A DNA stretch of 6,152 nucleotides from contig JABDLQ010000080.1 of the NCBI GenBank assembly GCA_013002925.1, positions 1 to 6,152 on the forward strand, in the 5' to 3' direction. This DNA comes from Gammaproteobacteria bacterium. GTDB taxonomy: Bacteria > Pseudomonadota > Gammaproteobacteria > Steroidobacterales > SZUA-146. Below are positions 1-5,918 of the stretch, in pieces. The notes beneath the pieces were generated by a model, which was given only the letters and a program-made list of their open reading frames with translations, did no database searches and had not been told where the DNA came from. Position numbers and translations under genes: made by a program. Within the stretch, counting starts at the first letter, position 1, and every line of letters begins with the position of its first letter.

Positions 1-2553
1 AAAAAACTGATGCTGTTGCCGTTTTTTTTAGCGGGTGTTGTTGCCGCTTTGCCAGCTTCGGCACAAAACACGTCAGACTGGGTAATCGAGTTTGAGATCA
101 CGCCATTTGCACTGCACACCAGTGCGAGCGACTCGCTCCGGCCACACCGGGCACTTAAGACCGCTAACGGACAAACGGTGCTGGCTAATATCGCGGCACT
201 GAAACAGCCGATACTCGAGCGCATTGATGCAGCGTTGAACCGGCGGCTCCATGTTTCCCAGGATTTTTCAATCGCCCTTGCGGGCGTCGTTGCGGAGCTT
301 GCCCCGAAAGAAGTCCCGCTTGTCGCGCAACTGCCTGGCGTGCGTCGTGTGACCCCAAACCGGCTGATGCCGCTACCGGCAGGATCGACAGTTGGCTCTC
401 CTGCGATGCGCAACCCGGGGGACCGGGGCGGCGAACCGGTGGACCCTGTGGTGGAATTAAGCGGGGCGGCGTCAATCTGGGATGGATCAGCCAGTGGTGG
501 CACAAGCTTTTTTGGGGAAGGGATGATAGTTGGTGTGACCGGAACCGGTATCAACGCCGGTCATCCGGCATTTGCGGGTATTGGCGACGATGGTTATGGG
601 CATGTCAATCCATTCGGTGACGGAGTCTATCGGGGCGAGTGTTTTATGACCCCGGATCTGTTGTGCAACAGCAAATTGATCGGGCGGTATGACTTTGATG
701 AATCGCCGGACACAACCTCGCAGGACACCAATGGTTACAGCACGGCGGTGGCGTCGGTTGCTGTCGGAAACCGCCTGTTGGGAGATACCGTATCCAGCCT
801 GGGTCTTGACCTGGTCACCGGCGTAGCACCCCATGCGAACCTGATCGCTTATCGTACCTGTGCCGATATCGGTTGCTCTACCGTGGCATCGATCCTTGCC
901 TTTGAGCAGGCGATTCTCGATGGCGTCGATGTTCTGGTACATGTTGTGAGCAGCCCGGCGAGCTCACCATGGCAGGACCCGCTGGCGACGGCAGCCTTGT
1001 CGATGCATGCCGCCGGGATTTCATTTTTATACACGACCGGCAATAGCGGTCCAATGCCCGGCACCATTTTCCTCAGTCTCGCAGCTCCGTGGAACATGGT
1101 GGTAGCGAGCTCCACGCACGGTCGTGAAACCGGTGCGCGGGTGCTCACTGGATTTTCCGGTGGCGCGACGCCGGTTCCAGGTAACATGTTGGGTGGTGCG
1201 CAGACTGGCGTGTACAGCGGTGCGATCGTGTACGCGGGCAACTTTGATAATCCCAATGCACCGGGCTCAGACCCGGCGCAGTGCTTACAGCCTTTCCCGG
1301 CCGGTATTTTTGATGGTGAGATTCTCGTGTGCGACCGGGGAGAGATTTCCCGCTTGCAAAAAAGTATCAACGCCAGCGATTCCGGCGCGGGCGGTTTTGT
1401 GCTGGCCAACGTTGTCGGTGGATCGGATTTTATCGCCACCGATATTTATGCGTTACCCGGCATTCATATCAATGCCGCCGATGCGCAGTCATTGCGGGAC
1501 TGGCTGTCGACCGGCACTGGTCATGAAGCCAGCATCCGATTGGCAAACAATGCATTCAACCCGGCAATTGCAGACGTACTGTCATCCGGCAGCTCGCGGG
1601 GACCGTTTCCAGGTCTTGACTATCTGGTACCCAGTGCCACGATGCCAGCACTGGGCATCGTGACCGCTAACCTTCCAGACCAGCCATTTCTGTTGCGCAA
1701 TATGCGCGGCAGCGCAACCGGGGCTGGAGCTGTCGCGCTGCTAAAAGCCGTGCATCCGGACTGGTCACCCAGTGAATTGATGTCGGCACTGATGACAACG
1801 GGCAGCACACCGCTGCGCGAAGAAGATCTGGCAACGCTGACAGGCCCGTTTGATCATGGGGGTGGACGCATCGATCTGGCCGCCGCGGCCCAGGCGGGCC
1901 TGTTGCTTCACGTCAGTGTCGATGAGTTTGCCAATGCGTCCCCGTCGCTGGGCGGTGACCCCAAAGCGCTGAACCTGGCAGGGCTGGTTGACCTTGACTG
2001 TGTCGGCAGCTGTGAATGGATTCGTACCGTGCGCGCGACGCGTGCCGGCACGTGGACTGCGAGCGCGGTATTTAGTGAACCCCTGGTGGAGGCGCAGGTG
2101 GAACCCGCCGTATTTTCGTTGGATGTCGACGAGCGCCAGGAGCTGCGCATCACATTGCATGGACACCCGTCGCTGGCGGATGTCAATTACACCGGTGAAA
2201 TCATTTTGACACCTGCACAACCTGAAATCCCGGTCAGCAAACTGGGTGTAGTCGCTACGGTATTTGCTGACAGTGACGGCGATGGAATTGCCAATGTTGC
2301 GGACACCTGCCTGAACATTGCCAACGCGGATCAGCGGGACACCAATGCAGATGGCTTCGGTAACCTCTGTGATCCTGACCTGGACGATAACGGCATCGTC
2401 AATATGCCGGATGTCGTGCAGTTTCTGAAGCGCTTTATGAGCTCTGATCCCGATGCCGATCTGAATGGCGACGGCACGGTGGACTATGGCGACATTGAAC
2501 TATTAAAGACCTTTTGGTTGCAGGCGCCTGGGCCTTCCGGGACGGTGCCGTAA
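1..2553 (+). CDS. Exported subtilase-fold (S8) pseudoprotease with I9-like propeptide, PA-like insert, TSP3 and dockerin-like C-terminus; 5' end possibly outside window
   Basis: The first ATG is at 10 (847 codons, used for numbering), but the frame is open to base 1 and reads KKL before it, so the true start may lie just upstream. Residues 1-19 form a signal peptide ending ASAQ. Residues about 60-120 resemble an I9 propeptide. The S8 scaffold spans about 165-630, with a PA-like insert at about 400-510. Scaffold motifs kept include GNSGP (oxyanion Asn345), SSRGP (528-532), ALLKAVHPDWSP and FDHGGGRIDLAAA. The catalytic positions are lost: VxDTGI reads VTGTGI (Gly178), GHGTHVA reads GYSTAVA (Tyr243), and GTSMAxPHVAG is shortened to GSATGAG (567-573). 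A beta-rich region follows, then a TSP3-type DxDxDG repeat (754-790) and a dockerin-like pair of calcium loops (792-829) before the GPSG tail. A secreted calcium-stabilised scaffold or binding protein is inferred; proteolysis is unlikely. Family call strong, role unknown. Confidence 0.9.
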   Translation, partial: KKLMLLPFFLAGVVAALPASAQNTSDWVIEFEITPFALHTSASDSLRPHRALKTANGQTVLANIAALKQPILERIDAALNRRLHVSQDFSIALAGVVAELAPKEVPLVAQLPGVRRVTPNRLMPLPAGSTVGSPAMRNPGDRGGEPVDPVVELSGAASIWDGSASGGTSFFGEGMIVGVTGTGINAGHPAFAGIGDDGYGHVNPFGDGVYRGECFMTPDLLCNSKLIGRYDFDESPDTTSQDTNGYSTAVASVAVGNRLLGDTVSSLGLDLVTGVAPHANLIAYRTCADIGCSTVASILAFEQAILDGVDVLVHVVSSPASSPWQDPLATAALSMHAAGISFLYTTGNSGPMPGTIFLSLAAPWNMVVASSTHGRETGARVLTGFSGGATPVPGNMLGGAQTGVYSGAIVYAGNFDNPNAPGSDPAQCLQPFPAGIFDGEILVCDRGEISRLQKSINASDSGAGGFVLANVVGGSDFIATDIYALPGIHINAADAQSLRDWLSTGTGHEASIRLANNAFNPAIADVLSSGSSRGPFPGLDYLVPSATMPALGIVTANLPDQPFLLRNMRGSATGAGAVALLKAVHPDWSPSELMSALMTTGSTPLREEDLATLTGPFDHGGGRIDLAAAAQAGLLLHVSVDEFANASPSLGGDPKALNLAGLVDLDCVGSCEWIRTVRATRAGTWTASAVFSEPLVEAQVEPAVFSLDVDERQELRITLHGHPSLADVNYTGEIILTPAQPEIPVSKLGVVATVFADSDGDGIANVADTCLNIANADQRDTNADGFGNLCDPDLDDNGIVNMPDVVQFLKRFMSSDPDADLNGDGTVDYGDIELLKTFWLQAPGPSGTVP

Positions 2554-3124
2554 ATTATTTTCTGGTGCCGGGGGATTTGCAAAAGCACAGATGTTCGTTC
2601 GGCAGTTTGTTGCCGCCAGATGCCCGGCCGACTATCGGGTGTACCCAGGGTATTGTTCAACACGCGGGGTGGTGTGGTTCATAACGCGGGCTGACTTCGA
2701 TAGCGATCACTCCCGGAAGGCACACGACAAGCTGTAAAACCGCGGGAAAAAAATAGACACCAGCCGTGACCGACGAAAGAGCCAGAACCGGTACCCGCTG
2801 TCAAAGGACCGTGAGCAGTATTTTTTGCACTAGTCACGACGCGCAGCAGCCGGTGCGAAAAGAACTGGACATGGGCCCCGGGGTCCGACCTGCCTGCAAG
2901 CAGCCGGCACTACCCGCAGGAGACTGGACCAGGAAAGAACCACCTGGTTGTTTGAGTGTTGGGAAAATATCGGCGGGATAGCGTCATAATATTGCCACGT
3001 CGTTGCTTTTCTCGAGATGACGTTTTTTTGGCAACGACGGTGGTTTGGTCAGGCCATGCCGAGGGTGAATTGGGTAAAGACATTGGTTTGATTGGCCTGT
3101 GTCGACGCAGGATTGTGCCAAAGA
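2554..3124. other. Intergenic stretch with no supported gene
   Basis: This gap of about 570 bases lies between the end of the pseudo-subtilase gene and the end of the minus-strand regulator gene, so two genes point into it. No frame shows a recognisable protein. A 71-codon GTG-started frame at 2766-2981 lacks family resemblance and a clear ribosome binding site. Only weak hairpins are visible: CGGCA/TGCCG at 2600-2615, ACCAGG/CCTGGT at 2928-2948, and a longer imperfect one at 2995-3043 listed separately. None is followed by a proper T tract in the useful direction. No tRNA, CRISPR or insertion-sequence structure is apparent. Confidence 0.6.
2995..3043. repeat. Imperfect inverted repeat / hairpin
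   Basis: The left arm CCACGTCGTTGC (2995-3006) pairs with the right arm GCAACGACGGTGG (3031-3043) over twelve base pairs with one bulged base, enclosing a 24-base loop that contains seven consecutive T's. It lies about 80 bases past the stop codon of the minus-strand regulator. No U-rich run follows the stem on either strand, so a classic intrinsic terminator is not supported. It may be a transcript 3'-end structure, a protein site or an old element end. Confidence 0.5.
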
Positions 3125-3901
3125 CTAGACCATGAGTGCGCCATCGGCAGTTTTTGCGAGACCGCCGGGATCGATGATCTCCAAATGCTTGCCGCTGGAT
3201 TTGATCAAGCCAGACTTTATCAATCGCTTGATTTGGCGACTGAGGGTTTCCGGTGCCATCGCCAGATAGCTGGCGATGTCATGATGAGTCATCGGCAATG
3301 ACAGTGTGCGCGAAGCAGACGGATCTATATCAGACCGTGCCAGCAGATCCATCAAAAACGCCGCGAGTTTTTCTGTCGAGCTATAGTTTCCTGCCAGGAT
3401 CTCCTGTTTGCGCAACGCGGCGCCGAAAACGGCCAGAAATTCCTTCAGGACGTCAGGCTGATTCTTGCAAACCTCGGCAAAATCATCGACGTCCAACAGG
3501 CAGCACGAGGTTTTGCATAAAGCAACAGCATTGTGCTTATGGGTACCATCTTCAAGTGCTTCGAGACCGGCCAACTCCCCGCCCGTGATAAACGACACAA
3601 TCTGTTCAGTCCCGTCACTGTCAACGGTGTAGGTTTTTAGCCAGCCGTTGGTTACCACCACCACTCCGGCAAACGGCTCGGACAAACGGTACACATGGTC
3701 TCCTGGAGCCAGGTCAGTCATCATCTGCATGCGCGCACCGAGACTGTCGCGGTGTTCATCGCAATGCTCAGAAGGCAACAGGCAACTGCCGGTAAACCAG
3801 CACAATCCTGTGAATCTGCAACCGCTTTTGCGGCACTGCGCAGCACGCTGCCTGATTTCAGATTGTTTCAGAATTTTATGGCCAGCTTCATGAATCATCA
3901 C
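3125..3901 (-). CDS. FNR-type CRP/FNR-family transcriptional regulator with cysteine-rich N-terminus
   Basis: A 258-residue DNA-binding regulator, close to FNR size. The frame opens at GTG 3901, immediately followed by ATG at 3898; either could be the start. Residues about 65-150 form the cyclic-nucleotide-like beta-roll with the FNR-like stretch GGELAGLEALEDG (107-119). A dimer helix spans about 155-188 and a Crp-type helix-turn-helix about 200-245. The recognition helix PETLSR carries Glu218, Ser221 and Arg222, the E-x-x-S-R pattern FNR uses to read TTGAT/TTGAC half-sites. N-terminal Cys lie at 23, 28, 34, 40 and 47. Cys134 aligns with the internal cluster ligand of E. coli FNR, and Cys34-x5-Cys40 aligns with its Cys23-x5-Cys29. 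The third N-terminal ligand has non-standard spacing. An oxygen- or NO-labile Fe-S sensor is plausible but unproven. It is divergent from the exported-protein gene at 4124. Confidence 0.9.
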   Translation of the reverse strand: MMIHEAGHKILKQSEIRQRAAQCRKSGCRFTGLCWFTGSCLLPSEHCDEHRDSLGARMQMMTDLAPGDHVYRLSEPFAGVVVVTNGWLKTYTVDSDGTEQIVSFITGGELAGLEALEDGTHKHNAVALCKTSCCLLDVDDFAEVCKNQPDVLKEFLAVFGAALRKQEILAGNYSSTEKLAAFLMDLLARSDIDPSASRTLSLPMTHHDIASYLAMAPETLSRQIKRLIKSGLIKSSGKHLEIIDPGGLAKTADGALMV

Positions 3902-3934
3902 TACACCCGCTGCATTCTGTAGCTACTCCATTTT

Positions 3935-3963
3935 TTTATACCTGTTTGCCAGTCTGCAAACAA
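3935..3963 (-). promoter_or_regulatory. Sigma70-like promoter of the FNR-type regulator gene
   Basis: On the minus strand a -35 element TTGTTT (3963-3958) and a -10 element TATAAA (3940-3935) are separated by 17 bases. This predicts transcription from about 3928 and a leader of about 27-30 bases before the GTG/ATG start. The -10 matches the consensus at five of six positions and the -35 at three. The spacer holds the inverted repeat listed separately. Inferred from sequence only. Confidence 0.5.
3944..3961. promoter_or_regulatory. Operator-like inverted repeat in the regulator promoter
   Basis: GTTTGC (3944-3949) and GCAAAC (3956-3961) form a perfect 6-base inverted repeat around a 6-base spacer. 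Its core also fits the loose FNR/CRP-superfamily form TTG-N8-CAA. It is centred about 24.5 bases upstream of the predicted start of the regulator transcript, between -35 and -10, where a bound protein would block RNA polymerase. Autorepression is the natural inference. Confidence 0.45.
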
Positions 3964-4024
3964 TCGAGGCTAACCAAATCGCAGTAGGTGTTTACCGCAG
4001 CCAGCTAGTGCGTTAGTCCGGTTT

Positions 4025-4038
4025 TTGACAAATGTCAA
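4025..4038. promoter_or_regulatory. FNR-family binding site TTGAC-N4-GTCAA
   Basis: TTGACAAATGTCAA is a perfect 14-base dyad of the FNR-family type (E. coli FNR consensus TTGAT-N4-ATCAA; ANR/DNR-like relatives use TTGAC half-sites). Its centre at 4031.5 is exactly 41.5 bases upstream of the start predicted from the GATAAT -10 element at 4061-4066, the standard class II activator position. The likely binder is the adjacent regulator, whose recognition helix has the E-x-x-S-R motif. Confidence 0.75.
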
Positions 4039-4060
4039 CGCTATTTTTTCCCATGGTTTC

Positions 4061-4066
4061 GATAAT
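4061..4066 (+). promoter_or_regulatory. -10 element of an FNR-dependent (class II) promoter
   Basis: GATAAT matches the sigma70 -10 consensus at five of six positions and predicts a transcript start near 4073. The bases where a -35 hexamer would lie (4038-4043) do not resemble TTGACA, as expected when an activator centred at -41.5 replaces that contact. The resulting leader is about 51 bases before the ATG at 4124. Confidence 0.6.
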
Positions 4067-4112
4067 AGATATGAAGGATAGGGATGTTCATGGAGGATGA
4101 GTGCTACAGGAA

Positions 4113-4118
4113 AGGAGG
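4113..4118 (+). promoter_or_regulatory. Strong ribosome binding site deciding the start at 4124
   Basis: AGGAGG lies five bases before ATG 4124, an optimal Shine-Dalgarno match. The frame extends upstream to ATG 4097, but that start would add nine residues ahead of an otherwise normal signal peptide, and this site would then fall inside the coding sequence. The start at 4124 is therefore preferred. Confidence 0.85.
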
Positions 4119-4123
4119 AGGCT

Positions 4124-4672
4124 ATGAAAACTCAATTTCGATTTATCACAATGTTAGTGCTGGCATTCATGGCCCTCGGCAATGCTCCGGTTGTCGCCGC
4201 AGATCATGATGTCATGGCGAAATTCGACCGCGTTGACGTGGGTGCTGGCCACCCCGTGACAGGCTATACAATGCACTATCAGTACAAGTTCAAAGGCACG
4301 GCAGTTCAGGGACTGCACATTTTGATTAATGTGCCGGTACCGTCTGATCTGCCAGGTTTTGATACGCTGATGTCTGCTGTGGACAGCGAGTTGATGGTGA
4401 CGTTAACCCGGGGCCATCACCTGTACGCAGAATGCACGATTCCTGCCAGCCGCAGCTACGGTCTGCTGGGATCAGTAAGCTTTGAAATGGATATCATGAG
4501 AATGAATGGCGCACTCATTTACCTGGGTGGAATGTGTGATACCACGCCATGGGCTGACAAACCCACCAGCGGCGTTCCTGAAATGGTCAAAGAAGACATG
4601 GCCAAAGCCTACGTGTACTTTGGACCTGACAAGATGTGGATGATTACCTTGGGAAGGGCTCATCCCATGTAG
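4124..4672 (+). CDS. Small Met/His-rich exported protein of unknown family
   Basis: A 182-residue protein whose family I do not recognise. Residues 1-26 are a typical Sec signal peptide: basic start MKTQFR, hydrophobic stretch 8-19, probable cleavage after VVAA before Asp27. The mature part has no membrane segment and looks beta-rich, with alternating hydrophobic stretches at about 62-72, 90-95, 113-124 and 171-176. It contains two cysteines (Cys104, Cys138) that could form a disulfide, 13 methionines in 156 residues including a cluster at 122-127, and seven histidines including His98-His99. This composition is compatible with metal binding or a redox-sensitive surface but proves neither. It is monocistronic: divergent from the FNR-type regulator, behind an FNR-type promoter, and convergent with the M23 peptidase gene. 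Expression under low oxygen or nitrosative stress is inferred from the promoter. Confidence 0.85.
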   Translation: MKTQFRFITMLVLAFMALGNAPVVAADHDVMAKFDRVDVGAGHPVTGYTMHYQYKFKGTAVQGLHILINVPVPSDLPGFDTLMSAVDSELMVTLTRGHHLYAECTIPASRSYGLLGSVSFEMDIMRMNGALIYLGGMCDTTPWADKPTSGVPEMVKEDMAKAYVYFGPDKMWMITLGRAHPM

Positions 4673-4722
4673 AAAAATTCGCAGAGCCCGGCACAATCCC
4701 GTCGGTCTGCTGCGGTGAAAAT

Positions 4723-4752
4723 GGGGACGGATGCGGAATCGCATTCGTCCCC
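4723..4752. terminator. Probable bidirectional terminator hairpin between convergent genes
   Basis: GGGGACGGATGCG (4723-4735) pairs with CGCATTCGTCCCC (4740-4752) as a 13-base stem with one G-T wobble, closed by a 4-base loop. It lies 50 bases past the exported-protein stop and 31 bases past the M23 stop. Read on the minus strand it is followed by ATTTTC; on the plus strand by a weaker T-containing TCATTCATTTG. It probably ends both transcripts, more convincingly the minus-strand one. Confidence 0.7.
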
Positions 4753-4783
4753 TCATTCATTTGTGTGTGTGCGGGTTTCCTGA

Positions 4784-5716
4784 TTACTCAATGTTGAGCA
4801 GTACCTGTCCGGTCTGCGGTTGCACCGGACGATTGCCCTGACCGGAGAAGGTCACCGGGATCGATGTGAGTTGCATGCCGCGATTGGCAAGCACAGCGAA
4901 ATGCAGATGTGGACCGCTGCTGAACCCGGTATTGCCCGAATCTGCGATGTACTGACCACGATTGACACGTTGTCCGGGCCTGACCCGAATTGCGTTCCAT
5001 GCCAGGTGGGCATACACGGCCATCGTGCCATCATCGTGGGCAATGCGCACGACATTGGCTTTGGGTAAATCGCGTTCGGCATCGGTGCCGCCGGAGTAAT
5101 GTTCATACGATGTTGCAAACACCACGCCGCCTCGTGCTGCATGGATTGGTGTGCCGACATCCATCGCCAGGTCGATGGCGTGATGGCTGCCTTCGTCAGT
5201 ATGGGTGATCCGCGCCGGGAACGCCTGTGAAACGGGGTGTTTGGTGCCTCTGGCAAACGGCATTTCGTACAGATAACTGGTATCCGGCGCCTGGGACGGG
5301 TCTCCTGGCATGATGCGGTATTTCATCTCAAAGCCGTACGCCTGTCCCGGATCAGCCGGGAGAATATCGAGTAATTCGGTTTTGCTGTCCGGCTGCAGGA
5401 CTGCTGTATGGCGGCTGCCAAGCTGCGGCTGCAGGTTGTCCATGGCTGTCAGGTCTACAACCAGTTCCATCGGACAATGCCACTCATTGATCGCCACGAG
5501 CCGGGTACCTGCGTCGAATTCTTCCTGGATAATTGTTACTTCCGGGACCCGATTGCGCGTGATCATGCGCTCGGATTCAACGCTGCGTTTGTCCACCGGC
5601 GGACGGTCTGAGAATTGCCAGTTCCCGTCGCTGTCCTTGTACCGGTACAGGGTTTGAGCGACGCTCGCCGTGACCACGGAGACACAGAGAGCAAGCAATA
5701 TCATTCGAATAGACAT
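4784..5716 (-). CDS. Exported M23 family metallopeptidase with N-terminal DUF4124 domain
   Basis: A 310-residue envelope protein. Residues 1-20 are a signal peptide ending SVA before Gln21; the Cys at 11 is not in a lipobox. Residues 22-40 (YRYKDSDGNWQFSDRPP) are the hallmark of DUF4124, common at the N-terminus of proteobacterial envelope proteins. A linker or beta-rich segment covers about 55-155. The M23 (LytM/lysostaphin-type) domain covers about 158-290. Zinc ligands are present: His178-x3-Asp182 in HHAIDLAMDVGTP and His272 in HLHF, with catalytic His237 in YAHL and His270. The family cuts peptidoglycan cross-links or stem peptides, so cell-wall remodelling in the periplasm is likely; the exact bond cannot be told from sequence. 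No Shine-Dalgarno site is visible at ATG 5716. A second ATG at codon 5 would remove the only basic residue of the signal peptide, so the first is preferred. Confidence 0.93.
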   Translation of the reverse strand: MSIRMILLALCVSVVTASVAQTLYRYKDSDGNWQFSDRPPVDKRSVESERMITRNRVPEVTIIQEEFDAGTRLVAINEWHCPMELVVDLTAMDNLQPQLGSRHTAVLQPDSKTELLDILPADPGQAYGFEMKYRIMPGDPSQAPDTSYLYEMPFARGTKHPVSQAFPARITHTDEGSHHAIDLAMDVGTPIHAARGGVVFATSYEHYSGGTDAERDLPKANVVRIAHDDGTMAVYAHLAWNAIRVRPGQRVNRGQYIADSGNTGFSSGPHLHFAVLANRGMQLTSIPVTFSGQGNRPVQPQTGQVLLNIE

Positions 5717-5722
5717 CAGGGA

Positions 5723-5750
5723 ATAGTAGCAAACAGGGCAGAACTGTCTG
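5723..5750 (-). promoter_or_regulatory. Possible promoter of the M23 gene, predicting a leaderless transcript
   Basis: On the minus strand CAGACA (5750-5745) and TACTAT (5728-5723) each match the sigma70 hexamers at four of six positions and are 16 bases apart. The predicted start falls at or beside the A of ATG 5716, consistent with the lack of a ribosome binding site there. A tentative call, since hexamers of this quality occur by chance. Confidence 0.3.
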
Positions 5751-5918
5751 TTAAATGCGTCATGGTTTTGCCGGTTGCGCCCAGACTAAAGTTAACATTA
5801 ACAAGGGTGTACATCTTCTGTGGTTGGGTACGTCAGGGGCCGTTACAGCGGCGGCGGGTTATACGTTGCGCCGCAAAAAACGAATGCCATCTGCAGGTTG
5901 GTCGCGGCAGGCAATCTG

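Noticed and set aside
849..1439. 196-codon minus-strand frame opposite the pseudo-subtilase
   Set aside because: It lies entirely inside a gene with clear S8 motifs, and its protein has no family features; a shadow frame of GC-rich coding DNA.
2600..2615. CGGCA-N6-TGCCG hairpin after the pseudo-subtilase gene
   Set aside because: Only five base pairs and no T tract after it; too weak to call a terminator.
2867..2886. GC-rich palindromic patch around CCCCGGGG
   Set aside because: Loopless and short; no partner element or repeat copies in the window.
2766..2981. 71-codon plus-strand frame with GTG start in the intergenic gap
   Set aside because: No ribosome binding site, no recognisable domain or export signal, and irregular composition; most likely a chance frame.
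3195..3210. TTGATCAA palindrome inside the regulator gene, reminiscent of FNR half-sites
   Set aside because: The half-sites abut without the 4-base spacer needed for an FNR site, and the position is within coding sequence.
3253..3588. 111-codon plus-strand frame opposite the FNR-type regulator
   Set aside because: The minus-strand product is unambiguous and this frame has no motif or start signal.
4852..5256. 134-codon minus-strand frame within the M23 gene
   Set aside because: Alternate frame of the same strand as the M23 peptidase, whose zinc-ligand motifs fix the correct frame.
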